Part shown: positions 15,620 through 24,676 of the stretch, piece after piece
Layout of the letters: every line of letters starts with the position of its first letter
How positions within the stretch are numbered: the first letter of the stretch is position 1
Origin: Oscillospiraceae bacterium
Lineage (GTDB): Bacteria > Bacillota > Clostridia > Oscillospirales > Oscillospiraceae
Reading direction: 5' to 3'
NCBI GenBank assembly: GCA_017482385.1
Contig: JAFUNI010000016.1
Span: 186,001-250,000 of the forward strand
DNA: 64,000 nucleotides
Made by a program: the position numbers and the translations under genes
Notes under the pieces: generated by a model
Database searches by the model: none
Seen by the model: only the letters and a program-made list of their open reading frames with translations
Told to the model about the DNA's origin: nothing

Positions 15620-17113
15620 ATGCAGTTTGACAGAATTTCTGTTCCTTACTTGCAAAAGCTGACGGACCAATTGCGTTGCCAGGAGCAGACCCTCGAGGTG
15701 CGTTTGCCGGACGGTATGCCGGATATCGGTAGAGTATTGGGCGCTTGGGGGCAAGTGATTGTTCGCAGCAAAGAGTGGGGGAGTGGTACAATGTCCCTTA
15801 CCTGCGGTGTAATGGCTTGGGTGCTGTATATGCCGGAGGATGAAGGTTGCGTGCAAGGCGTAGAAGCATGGTTGCCGTTTAATGTGAAATGGGATTTGCC
15901 GGAAACCCGCTATGACGGGAAAATACTGACATCCTGCCTGCTGAAAAATGTGGATGCCCGTAGTACATCCGCAAGAAAACTGATGGTACGGGCAAACTTG
16001 GAAACAATGGGTGAGGCCTGGCAAGGCGCTGAAGCACAGGTAGCTGTTCCGACAGATGTTCCGGAGGATGTGGCGGTATTAACAGCCACCTATCCCGTTT
16101 TGTTGCCAAAAGAAGCGGGGGAGAAAACATTCCTGTTGGAGGACCAGCTGAACTTGCCTGCGAATTGTCCCAAGATAGAGAAGATAATGTATTACAGCCT
16201 GCATCCGGAGATACTCGAGAAAAAGGTAATGGCAGGGAAAGTGGTGTTCCGGGGCGTTGGAATGGTCCATATTCTGTATCGAGGTGAGGATTGCAGACTT
16301 TACACCTGGGATTGTGAACTGCCTTTTTCCCAATACGGGGATCTGGAAGGAGAGTACGACGGAGAGCCGGAGGTAACAATCAGACCATGTGTTACCAGCC
16401 TGGATATTTCCTTGGACGAAAACGGTGATTTGCAGCTGAAAGCAGGTCTTTTGGGACAGTATTTGCTATGGGATCGGACTACTGTTACTGTTGCAGAGGA
16501 TGCCTATAGTCCTCGCCGGGAAATGACTCTTACACGGGAGGATCTGTTTCTGCCGGCAGTTTTGGATCAGACAGTGCATACTGTGCAGGCCGAGAAGTCT
16601 GTACAGGCAGATGTTCAGCAGATCGTAGATGTAACCTTCTGTCCGCGCTTTGGGGAGCAGGAGCGGACGGATACCGGCATTTCGTTTGCTTTGCCGGGAC
16701 AGATGCAAATGCTCTATTACGATCCGAATGGGGCGCTTCAAGGCATTACAGCACCTTGGGAAGGTAAATGGAATATGTCGGTGTCTGATGATTGCCGTGT
16801 AGACACCTGCATCACACAGGCAGGGAAACCGCAGGCCATACCCGGTGCGGGGAATGTAAATCTCCGGGCAGAAGTGAATGTGAATGCGGTAACAACTGCA
16901 GGGCAGGGGATTTCGGTCATTACAGGGGCAGAACTGGGCGAAGCGGAAAAGGCCAACCCCAATCGCCCAAGCTTGATCCTGTGCAGAGTTGGCAAACGCA
17001 GATTGTGGGATGTGGCGAAACAGTGCGGTTCTACAGTAGAGGCCATCCAGCGAGCCAACAGCCTGCAAGGCGAGCCGGACAGCAATGCTGTTCTGCTGAT
17101 TCCTATCGCATAA
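15620..17113 (+). CDS. DUF3794 (SPOCS) and LysM domain protein, spore-associated
   Basis: 497 residues without a signal peptide. The N-terminal and central parts carry repeated beta-rich units of DUF3794/SPOCS type, named for association with spore coat proteins. The last 50 residues are a LysM domain (RVGKRRLWDVAKQCGSTVEA ... ending AVLLIPIA), which binds peptidoglycan-like glycans. Proteins of this architecture are found in spore-forming Clostridia and are thought to sit in spore outer layers. A GTG lies 9 nt upstream but inside the AAGGAG ribosome site; the ATG at 15620, 8 nt beyond it, is the likely start. Confidence 0.82.
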   Translation: MQFDRISVPYLQKLTDQLRCQEQTLEVRLPDGMPDIGRVLGAWGQVIVRSKEWGSGTMSLTCGVMAWVLYMPEDEGCVQGVEAWLPFNVKWDLPETRYDGKILTSCLLKNVDARSTSARKLMVRANLETMGEAWQGAEAQVAVPTDVPEDVAVLTATYPVLLPKEAGEKTFLLEDQLNLPANCPKIEKIMYYSLHPEILEKKVMAGKVVFRGVGMVHILYRGEDCRLYTWDCELPFSQYGDLEGEYDGEPEVTIRPCVTSLDISLDENGDLQLKAGLLGQYLLWDRTTVTVAEDAYSPRREMTLTREDLFLPAVLDQTVHTVQAEKSVQADVQQIVDVTFCPRFGEQERTDTGISFALPGQMQMLYYDPNGALQGITAPWEGKWNMSVSDDCRVDTCITQAGKPQAIPGAGNVNLRAEVNVNAVTTAGQGISVITGAELGEAEKANPNRPSLILCRVGKRRLWDVAKQCGSTVEAIQRANSLQGEPDSNAVLLIPIA

Positions 17114-17284
17114 ATATAATAAAATAACCGCCGCTGCGTGGGAGAACCGCAGCGACGGTGGCGGTGTCGCATTCGGGGAGAATGTCCGCCGCATAACAGA
17201 TTATCCCGGGGGCTTGTAGGATTGCAAGGGAATCCTGTCGAAGTCTTCGGGATATTTTGTCCATATTTGTTCACAAACTGGTTG

Positions 17285-17313
17285 TTGATTTCTGTAAAAT
17301 TGTGGTGTACAAT
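17285..17313 (+). promoter_or_regulatory. Promoter of the DUF624 gene
   Basis: TTGATT, 17-bp spacer, TACAAT. The preceding intergenic stretch also holds a CGCTGCG/CGCAGCG hairpin at about 17131-17154 with no T run; I assign it no role. Confidence 0.6.
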
Positions 17314-17352
17314 AACCTGTGGTTAATATTTGTGGCTTACAGGAGTATGGAA

Positions 17353-18033
17353 ATGAACAAGCTGTTTGATTTGAACAATCCCTTTTTCTCTTTTTTGTCC
17401 AAGGTGGCAGATATTATTATCCTAAGCTTTTTGTGGTTTGTGTGCTGCCTGCCTGTTTTTACAATTGGGCCCGCAACAGCTGCTCTTTACTATGTAGCGC
17501 TGAAATTAGCAAGAAAAGAGGATGTCCAAATTACTTCCTGCTTTTTTAAGGGTTTTAAGGAGAATTTTAAGCAGGGTGTTGCCTATAGCTTTATTTTTGT
17601 GATCTTAGGCATCGTTTTGGTGTTTGACTATATGGTTGCATTGGGTATGCCCGGCACAGCCGGAACTGTTTGCTGCGGTATTTTCTTTGCTATGGGCATC
17701 TGGCTGCTGTGCACGGCTTTTTATACGTTTCCTTTGCAAGCGCAGTTTTATAACACTGTGAAACAGACGATCATCAATGCAATATTCTTGGCTGCTCGCA
17801 AGTTTCCTATGACCGTGCTTGTTTTCGGTGTAAATATCGTGCCGGCAATTCTGCTTTTGTGGGCAACCGATATGTTCTTGTTGTCAGCGCCGGTTTGGGC
17901 ACTGGTATATCCGGGTCTGTCAGCGTTTGTTTGTTCTAAGATGTTTGTAAAGGTATTTGATCCGATGATCGAGGCTGCAACAGGCAAGAAGCTTGTCGTA
18001 GAGGCAGCAGATACAGAGGAAGATGATGAATGA
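17353..18033 (+). CDS. DUF624 (YesL-like) membrane protein
   Basis: 226 residues with five or six membrane helices. The start NKLFDLNNPFFSFLSKVADI and the CLPVFTIGPATAALYYVALK segment are characteristic of DUF624/YesL. Members are often encoded beside sugar ABC transporters and rhamnogalacturonan genes in Firmicutes, but the biochemical role is unknown. Here it is a single-gene unit. The ATG at 17353 lies 7 nt behind AGGAG and is preferred to the ATG at 17347, which is only 1 nt from it. The acidic C-terminus ends in a run of Glu and Asp. Confidence 0.82.
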   Translation: MNKLFDLNNPFFSFLSKVADIIILSFLWFVCCLPVFTIGPATAALYYVALKLARKEDVQITSCFFKGFKENFKQGVAYSFIFVILGIVLVFDYMVALGMPGTAGTVCCGIFFAMGIWLLCTAFYTFPLQAQFYNTVKQTIINAIFLAARKFPMTVLVFGVNIVPAILLLWATDMFLLSAPVWALVYPGLSAFVCSKMFVKVFDPMIEAATGKKLVVEAADTEEDDE

Positions 18034-18040
18034 TTTTAGG

Positions 18041-18071
18041 AGAGATGATGCAGTTGCATCATCTCTTTTTT
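18041..18071 (+). terminator. Terminator of the DUF624 gene
   Basis: GAGATGATGCA and TGCATCATCTC pair, followed by TTTTTT. Confidence 0.9.
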
Positions 18072-18081
18072 GTAAAACTTC

Positions 18082-18126
18082 TTGAAATAGTAAGGTACCT
18101 GTGTTATTGTATACAGGTACCTTACT
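18082..18126 (+). promoter_or_regulatory. Promoter and palindromic operator of marR-ABC operon
   Basis: TTGAAA (18082-18087), 17-bp spacer, TATTGT (18105-18110). A perfect inverted repeat, AGTAAGGTACCTGT (18089-18102) and ACAGGTACCTTACT (18113-18126), brackets the -10 box. A MarR dimer bound here would block RNA polymerase, so autorepression is likely. Confidence 0.8.
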
Positions 18127-18145
18127 ATTATGAGGAGGATGCACT

Positions 18146-18586
18146 ATGGAGTTAGAGCACGAGATTATGAAATGCGTTGTCCGGATCGGTTCCGGCGGCC
18201 GACGCAGACACCGTCCTGCGATAAATACGGATAAGCCGCGGTTTTGCGGATACGGCCATATTTTGGATGTGCTTTCCAAAAACGATGGACTAAGTCAGAG
18301 GGAAATTGCCGAACTGCTGAATATACGCCCCCAGTCTGCCTCGGAGGCTATTGCCAGTATGGAAGGACAGGGTTTGGTTGAGAAAAGGATCAATGAACTG
18401 GATAAGCGGAGCAGCTTGGTCTATATTACCCAAGCAGGCAGACAACGGCAGATGGACCTTCGTGAAGAGCGGATCAGAAATGCCCGTAAAATATTTGAAC
18501 CGTTAACGGATGATGAAAAGGACACCCTGTTGAAGTTGCTTAACAAAGTGACTGCCGCTATGCAGGAAAATAAGGAGGAATGTTAA
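18146..18586 (+). CDS. MarR-family transcriptional regulator
   Basis: 146 residues. A winged helix-turn-helix is visible at about 48-100 (LSQREIAELLNIRPQSASEA, then GLVEKRINELDKRSSLVYIT, with the wing DKRSS). The family represses efflux or detoxification genes and is released by small ligands. It is transcribed with the ABC transporter immediately downstream and probably binds the palindrome overlapping its own promoter. The N-terminus is unusually basic (GSGGRRRHRP) compared with typical MarR proteins. Confidence 0.88.
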   Translation: MELEHEIMKCVVRIGSGGRRRHRPAINTDKPRFCGYGHILDVLSKNDGLSQREIAELLNIRPQSASEAIASMEGQGLVEKRINELDKRSSLVYITQAGRQRQMDLREERIRNARKIFEPLTDDEKDTLLKLLNKVTAAMQENKEEC

Positions 18587-18587
18587 T

Positions 18588-20591
18588 ATGATGCCCGGAA
18601 GACCTATGCATATGGAGTATAAGCGCCCAACACCACCTAAGTCATTAAAGGATTTGCCCCGCTACCTGTCAGAGGTGTTTGGCGGCTTTTTTAAGCGATT
18701 CTTTTATATCATCAAGTTGGTATGGAAGACCGGTTGGTGGATACCTGTTATTTTGTCTTTTGTAGCCCTTTTTAAGGGTGTTACGCCAGTAATTGGATCG
18801 TTGATTTCCAAGAACATCCTCAATGCCTTGCAGGATGTGATTAAAGCAGGTCATCTGCCGGAGAATGATTTCTGGGATTCTGGAATCTTGTATTTGTTGA
18901 TTGCATTGTTTGCATACCGGTTGTTGATTTTGGTAGTCAATAATATCAGCAGTGCTATTAACCGCATAGCCGGCGAAAAAGTGGTTATGCAGGTCAAGGC
19001 GCAAATTATGGAGAAGTCCAAGGAAGTAGATCTGGCATCCTTTGATAATCCTACTTTTTACGAGAAAATGGAAAATGCCAACCGGGAGGCCGGACACCGT
19101 CCATTGAACATTCTTACCCAAACCTTTGGTGTTGTTAGTTCCATCATTGAGTTGGTGAGTTTTTTAATCGTACTGCTTTCTGCACCAGGACTGTCCTGGA
19201 TCACCTTTGTGGTGATTTTGGTGTCAGTGCCGTCTGCGGTGGTAAACTTCATTTACCGCAGAAAGAACTTCAGGTATATGCGCTTCAGCTCCAAGGAGCG
19301 GCGGCAAATGAACTATTTCTCCAATGTCCTGGTGGACAAGGACCTGGTGAAGGAAGTCCGTCTATATGATTTGGCGGATACTTTTATTGAACGCTTCTTT
19401 GTGGCGTTTAAGACCTATTATAAGGGCATGAGAAAGCTGATTATAGGGGAAAGTTTTTGGCATATCCTGTTTTCTGTAATAACCGGTGTGACCAACTTGA
19501 TATTCTATATTGTCATTGCAAAGCAGGTATTTATCGGACAAATTCAAATCGGTGACTACACGCTGTACACCGGTGCGATTGCTTCCGTTGCAACTTGCAT
19601 CAGCACCTTGATTTCTGCCACAGGCACTATTTACGAAGGCACTTTGTTTATTGACAACCTTATCGCCTTTATGGAAGAAAAGCAGCATATTGCCCCACTG
19701 GCTCTTCCTGGCAAGCAGGTTGCGCAAAATGCCGAGCATACCATTGAGTTTGTGAATGTAAGCTTCCGTTACCCCGGCACTACTCGGGATGTGCTGAAGA
19801 ATATCAGCTTTACCATTCATCCGGGCGAGACCCTTGCGTTGGTAGGCTTGAACGGTGCGGGCAAAACTACCCTTATTAAATTGCTCACCCGGTTGTATGA
19901 CCCTACCGCCGGACAAATTCTTCTTGATGGAAAAGATTTGCGATCCTATGACTTAAAGAGCCTGTACAGCACGTTTGGAATTATTTTCCAGGACTTTGGT
20001 AAATATGCTGTGAGTGTACGGGAGAATATCTGTTTGGGTGATATCCACAGAGACGGTACAGATGAAGAGGTGGCGGCGGCTGCAAAACAAAGCACAGCCA
20101 GCGATTACATTGAAAAGCTGCCCGACGGCTATAATACGCCCCTTATGCGTTATTTCGAGACAAATGGCCTGGAGTTATCCATCGGCCAGTGGCAGAAGCT
20201 AGCTATTGCCAGAGCGTTCTATGCAGATTCCGATATTATCATATTGGACGAGCCTACCGCATCCTTAGATCCCATGGCTGAGCAGGAGATATTCAATCAG
20301 TTTGATCGACTGCGCAATAATAAAACCACTGTCTTTGTGTCCCACCGCCTGTCCAGCGCAACAATCGCAGACCAAATTTTGGTCATCGAAAACGGTTGCC
20401 TGATTGAAAAAGGCAGCCACACAGCGCTGATGGCGCAAGGCGGAAAATACGCAGAACTCTTCACTACGCAATCCAAGCGATATACAAGTGAAAAGAATTC
20501 CGGTGCTGATGTACAATTGTCCGAAATGATACCCGGCAGGGGAGAGCGGAGACCTGAAACGCACAGGAATTCCAAATACACAAGGGCATAA
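18588..20591 (+). CDS. ABC transporter, fused permease and ATP-binding domains (exporter type)
   Basis: 667 residues. About 50-360 is a six-helix exporter membrane domain, and 385-640 is the nucleotide-binding domain with Walker A GLNGAGKTT, signature LSIGQWQKLAIARA and Walker B IIILDEPTASLD. Such half-transporters work as homo- or heterodimers; no second half is encoded here, so a homodimer or a partner elsewhere is possible. The substrate is unknown; control by MarR suggests a drug, peptide or toxic metabolite. The ribosome site AAGGAGG overlaps the end of marR. The C-terminus carries a charged tail beyond the usual domain end. Confidence 0.9.
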   Translation: MMPGRPMHMEYKRPTPPKSLKDLPRYLSEVFGGFFKRFFYIIKLVWKTGWWIPVILSFVALFKGVTPVIGSLISKNILNALQDVIKAGHLPENDFWDSGILYLLIALFAYRLLILVVNNISSAINRIAGEKVVMQVKAQIMEKSKEVDLASFDNPTFYEKMENANREAGHRPLNILTQTFGVVSSIIELVSFLIVLLSAPGLSWITFVVILVSVPSAVVNFIYRRKNFRYMRFSSKERRQMNYFSNVLVDKDLVKEVRLYDLADTFIERFFVAFKTYYKGMRKLIIGESFWHILFSVITGVTNLIFYIVIAKQVFIGQIQIGDYTLYTGAIASVATCISTLISATGTIYEGTLFIDNLIAFMEEKQHIAPLALPGKQVAQNAEHTIEFVNVSFRYPGTTRDVLKNISFTIHPGETLALVGLNGAGKTTLIKLLTRLYDPTAGQILLDGKDLRSYDLKSLYSTFGIIFQDFGKYAVSVRENICLGDIHRDGTDEEVAAAAKQSTASDYIEKLPDGYNTPLMRYFETNGLELSIGQWQKLAIARAFYADSDIIILDEPTASLDPMAEQEIFNQFDRLRNNKTTVFVSHRLSSATIADQILVIENGCLIEKGSHTALMAQGGKYAELFTTQSKRYTSEKNSGADVQLSEMIPGRGERRPETHRNSKYTRA

Positions 20592-20667
20592 GTGAAATTT
20601 GTGCAATATGACGATAAAAAAAAGAGCATCTTAAGGGAAAAAAGATCAAAAAGTGCAAGCCGCTCAC

Positions 20668-20696
20668 TTGAAATTTACAAAGTTTTATACTATAAT
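20668..20696 (+). promoter_or_regulatory. Promoter of the 20.8-32 kb transport operon
   Basis: TTGAAA, 17-bp spacer, TATAAT. The leader of about 140 nt that follows is GC-richer than the promoter and holds small possible stems (for instance CCGC/GCGG near 20752-20766), but I recognise no known RNA class in it. Confidence 0.75.
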
Positions 20697-20840
20697 CTAT
20701 AAGGCTATATACTGCCTGTTAGTATGCCCACCCGTTCAGATGGTGCGATAAACCGCTGTACTAGCGGGGCATTGCCCGTTGTGATATGTGCGAAGGGGCA
20801 GACACTTGCGCAGAAAAACGATTAGGAGTGAGGAAAACAA

Positions 20841-23705
20841 ATGTTGCAGAAGATGAGAAAATGTGTTGTCGTATTGCTTATCATCAGCCTGTTCGCATCC
20901 TCTGTCGGTTTGGTGTATGCAGATACACCTGCAACCAACGGCGGTCAAAACAGTGATGGTGACTGGGTTTATAACAAAGATAACCTGAATGGCGAAAACA
21001 CCTATTATTACTATAAGGAGAAGTATAAGGATGCTGCCCATCCCAAGCAGGAGATTCCTGTGAATATCGCAGAGCATACTGTGGTGGCTTCCGCTTATGG
21101 TGATTCCTCCGGCACGAAGATCATAGAGGACGGTTCCCTTGACATCGTAGCTGTCGGTGAAGAGATCGTGTTTAAGGCAGATGTGCCTGCGACTGGCCTG
21201 TATGCGGTTGAGTTGGATTACATTCCTGTGAATGATAACAAGGGTATCCAGTATCTGTTCTCCTTCCGTGTTGACGGCGAGACGCCCTTTACGGAGGCAA
21301 ACAGCTGCGTACTGAGCCGCGTATATACCAACGCTCCCATCGTTGCAGATGAGAATACCGGTGACCATTTGCGTCCTCAGTCCTCCCAGACTCCTGAGCG
21401 CAGAACGCAGTTCTTGTATGATCAGACCGGTACATACGGTACCTTGTACTTCTACCTGGAACAGGGTGAGCATGCGCTGTCTTTGTGTTTCGACGGCACA
21501 CCTCTGCGCCTGTTTGGTCTCACCTTAAAGCAGGAGCCTGTTGCTGCTCCCTATAAGGATTATTTAGAAGACTGCAAGAGCGAGGGCGCACAGAATACTG
21601 CAGGTCGCCTGGAGCTGTATCAGGCTGAGACCTATTACCGTCAGTCCAGCTCTCAGCTGTGGCCCGATGCCGATAAGTCCAGCTCCCTGACTGTTCCGTT
21701 CTCCTATGATAATGTGCTGATCAACTACGGCGGCGGCAGCCAGTGGAAGACTCCCGGCCAGTGGATCACTTGGGAAATTGATGTTCCGGAGACCGGTTTC
21801 TACAATCTGGGCCTCAAGTATCGTCAGGGTTATTTGGACGGCCTGTTCAGTTCTCGCAAGATCTACATAGACGGCGAAGTTCCTTTTGCTGAATTGAGTG
21901 CTGTTCGTTTTGAATATACCAGCGGCTGGAAGAACAAGATCTTGGGTGATGAGAACGGTGCTTACAGCATTTACCTTACTGAGGGCCCGCATACCATTAC
22001 AATGGAAAATGTCATCGGTGATATGACCTCCACCATGAGTCTGCTGTCTACAGTTATTGCAGATCTGAACCGTTTGTATCTGAATGTGGTTATGATCACC
22101 AGCGCTGACCCCGACCAGTACCGCGATTATGATATTGCAAAGCAGCTGCCTACTTTGGCCGATGATTTGTTGGCCAATGCGAAGCTTATGGAAGAAGAGG
22201 CCCATGAGTTGGTGACAACTGTTGGTGCAAAGGGCTCTGAGAGTGCTTACTTCGAGGACGTTGCATTTAACCTGCAGAGCTATGCGAAAGATGTTGAGCA
22301 GTTGGGTAAGGGCAAGCTCACCAAGCTGAAGAATGACATCAACGGCCTGTCTGCAAAGCTGACTACATATCAGGAGCAGGCAATGGATATTGATTACTTT
22401 GCTTTGCTTTCTGCGGATAAGAAAATGCCCAAGTCTTCCATGAATGTTTGGCAGTGGATTGTTTATCAGGTCAAGAGCTTTATTGCATCCTTTAACGCTA
22501 CCGACGCTAGAAAGGAAGAAAGCGAAGAAACCCTTCGTGTATGGATCAGCACCGGTATTGACCAGTTCGAAATTTTGAAGAATATTGCAAAAGACTTCAC
22601 CGCCGAAACGGGTATCCACATTAATTTGGAACTGGCACAGGGCTCTCTGGTTAATGCCCTTGCTGCCGGTACCGGTCCGGATGTTATGTTAGGTGTCAAT
22701 TCCGAAACGATCGTGAACTTGGGCTTGCGTGGCGCTGTTGTGGATCTGTCTCAGTATGATGAATACTTCGATATTCTGGATCAGTATGTGGAGGGTTCAG
22801 AAATTCCTTTCCGGATGGAGGGTAAGTACTACGGTGTGCCCAGCACCAACGGCTGCTCGGTTATGTTCGTAAGAACAGATATCTTTGAAAATATGGGTCT
22901 GAAGATTCCTCAGACTTGGGAAGACATGTACGATGTGGCACAGGTACTGCAGCGTTACAATATGACCTTGGGTGCAGCGCCCAGTTTTGCTAACTTGCTG
23001 TACCAAAAGGGTGGCGACTATTTCGAGTATGACGAAAAGGGAACACCTACCAATGTCCTGTTTGACCAGGATATTGCCATTGAAGCAATGGTTCAGCATG
23101 CTGAGTTCTTTACAAAGTACGGTTTCCCGATTTCTTATGATTTTGCGAACCGTTTTAGAACCGGTGAAATGCCTATCGGTATTGCTGACTATAGCGTGTA
23201 TGTTAACTTAAAGTATACGGCTCCTGAAATTTCCGGTCTGTGGGAGATGGTTCCTATGCCCGGTACGCTTAAGGAAGATGGCACGATCGACCGTACCCAA
23301 ATGGATAACACAGGTGTTGGCGCTATTATGCTGAATGACTGCAAGGATAAAGATGCTGCCTGGGAGCTCATTAAGTGGTGGTCTGGCCATGAGGTCCAAA
23401 CTCGCTATGCAAACGACCTTGAGGCATGTTTGGGTATTTCCGGCAGACGCGCCACGGCAAACTTGATCACACTGGAGAATATCGGCTGGACACAAAAGGA
23501 ATTGGATATTCTGAAGACCCAGTTCGAAAATCTGCGGTTTATCCCCATTGTTCCCGGTAACTACTATGTAACCAGAGGTGTTAACAATAGTATCCGTGGT
23601 GTAGTTGACCATGGCGAAAACGCCCGTGAGCTAATGACAGAATGGACAATCAAGATCAATGATGAGATTCTCAGAAAGAGAAACGAATTTAACCTGAATA
23701 ACTAA
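20841..23705 (+). CDS. Large extracellular solute-binding protein with carbohydrate-binding-like modules
   Basis: 954 residues. The signal peptide ends at VYA (residue 27) and there is no lipobox. Two beta-sandwich modules resembling carbohydrate-binding domains lie at about 70-230 and 255-395, each with a PATGLYAVELDY / PETGFYNLGLKY strand. A helical linker (about 420-555) leads to a type 2 periplasmic-binding domain from residue 561 (LRVWISTGIDQFEILKNIAK, GTGPDVMLG, MGLKIPQTWEDMYDVA). It should capture an oligosaccharide or similar ligand and pass it to the two permeases that follow. Ordinary binding proteins have 400-550 residues, so half of this one is extra. How it is held at the cell is not clear. 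Confidence 0.85.
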   Translation: MLQKMRKCVVVLLIISLFASSVGLVYADTPATNGGQNSDGDWVYNKDNLNGENTYYYYKEKYKDAAHPKQEIPVNIAEHTVVASAYGDSSGTKIIEDGSLDIVAVGEEIVFKADVPATGLYAVELDYIPVNDNKGIQYLFSFRVDGETPFTEANSCVLSRVYTNAPIVADENTGDHLRPQSSQTPERRTQFLYDQTGTYGTLYFYLEQGEHALSLCFDGTPLRLFGLTLKQEPVAAPYKDYLEDCKSEGAQNTAGRLELYQAETYYRQSSSQLWPDADKSSSLTVPFSYDNVLINYGGGSQWKTPGQWITWEIDVPETGFYNLGLKYRQGYLDGLFSSRKIYIDGEVPFAELSAVRFEYTSGWKNKILGDENGAYSIYLTEGPHTITMENVIGDMTSTMSLLSTVIADLNRLYLNVVMITSADPDQYRDYDIAKQLPTLADDLLANAKLMEEEAHELVTTVGAKGSESAYFEDVAFNLQSYAKDVEQLGKGKLTKLKNDINGLSAKLTTYQEQAMDIDYFALLSADKKMPKSSMNVWQWIVYQVKSFIASFNATDARKEESEETLRVWISTGIDQFEILKNIAKDFTAETGIHINLELAQGSLVNALAAGTGPDVMLGVNSETIVNLGLRGAVVDLSQYDEYFDILDQYVEGSEIPFRMEGKYYGVPSTNGCSVMFVRTDIFENMGLKIPQTWEDMYDVAQVLQRYNMTLGAAPSFANLLYQKGGDYFEYDEKGTPTNVLFDQDIAIEAMVQHAEFFTKYGFPISYDFANRFRTGEMPIGIADYSVYVNLKYTAPEISGLWEMVPMPGTLKEDGTIDRTQMDNTGVGAIMLNDCKDKDAAWELIKWWSGHEVQTRYANDLEACLGISGRRATANLITLENIGWTQKELDILKTQFENLRFIPIVPGNYYVTRGVNNSIRGVVDHGENARELMTEWTIKINDEILRKRNEFNLNN

Positions 23706-23730
23706 AACTACTTTGAAAGGATAGAAAGTA

Positions 23731-24663
23731 ATGAGTCGTTCTAAGAAACCTGAAAGGTTGACGGCATCATATAAAATGAAGCATACTCTTAAGAGTATGC
23801 GAGCTGAGCGTTCCAGCTATTTTATGATTGCTCCGTTCTTGATTGCCTTCTTTATTTTTACAGTTTTACCTGTTGTCGCGGCAATTGCGCTAAGTTTTAC
23901 TGATTTTAATATGTTGCAGACACCCAACTGGGTTGGTTTTGACAACTATAAGACTCTGTTCTTGAATGATGATGTGTTTATCATTGCAGTTAAGAACACC
24001 TTGATCCTGGCGTTGATCACCGGCCCTGTGGGCTACATGGCCTGCTTTATCTTCGCCTGGTTCATTAACGAACTGCCTCGCCGGATTCGCGCATTTATGA
24101 CCCTCATTTTCTATGCACCCTCCATCTCCGGTAGTATCTACTTTATTTGGACCTACATCCTCAGCGGTGACCGCTATGGTGTGGTCAACGGTTTGCTGCT
24201 GGACTTGGGCATTATCGATTCTCCTATCCTGTGGCTGGCCGATACCGATTATATGCTGGTCTGCGTTATTATCGTTCAGCTGTGGTTGAGCTTGGGTACC
24301 AGCTTCCTGTCCTTCCTGGCAGGCTTTAAGACAGTGGATACTACCCTGTACGAAGCCGGCGCTATCGATGGCGTCCACAATCGTTTCCAGGAGATTTGGT
24401 ATCTGACCCTGCCCCAGATGAAGCCTCAGCTTCTGTTTGGTGCAGTTATGCAGATCTCCAGCTCCTTTGCAGTTGGCCCTGTGGCTGAAGCTCTCTGCGG
24501 CAACCCCTCTACAGAGTATGCCACGCATACCATCATAAACCATGTAAGTGACTATGGTGGAGTTCGGTATGAGTTGGGCTATGCCTGTGCGATCAGTACG
24601 GTTCTTCTAATGGTTATGCTGATTGTCAACAAGGTGATCACCAAGCTTTTGGTTGACGAATAA
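23731..24663 (+). CDS. Sugar ABC transporter permease (MalF/UgpA-like)
   Basis: 310 residues with six membrane helices after a basic N-terminus. The EAA coupling loop is LYEAGAIDGVHNRFQEIWYL followed by TLPQMKP. It pairs with the next permease to form the channel serving the large binding protein upstream. The gene starts 25 nt after the binding protein gene with a GAAAGG ribosome site. No ATPase is encoded in the locus, so a shared MsmK/UgpC-type ATPase must act on it. Confidence 0.92.
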   Translation: MSRSKKPERLTASYKMKHTLKSMRAERSSYFMIAPFLIAFFIFTVLPVVAAIALSFTDFNMLQTPNWVGFDNYKTLFLNDDVFIIAVKNTLILALITGPVGYMACFIFAWFINELPRRIRAFMTLIFYAPSISGSIYFIWTYILSGDRYGVVNGLLLDLGIIDSPILWLADTDYMLVCVIIVQLWLSLGTSFLSFLAGFKTVDTTLYEAGAIDGVHNRFQEIWYLTLPQMKPQLLFGAVMQISSSFAVGPVAEALCGNPSTEYATHTIINHVSDYGGVRYELGYACAISTVLLMVMLIVNKVITKLLVDE

Positions 24664-24676
24664 TAGGAGAGAGATT

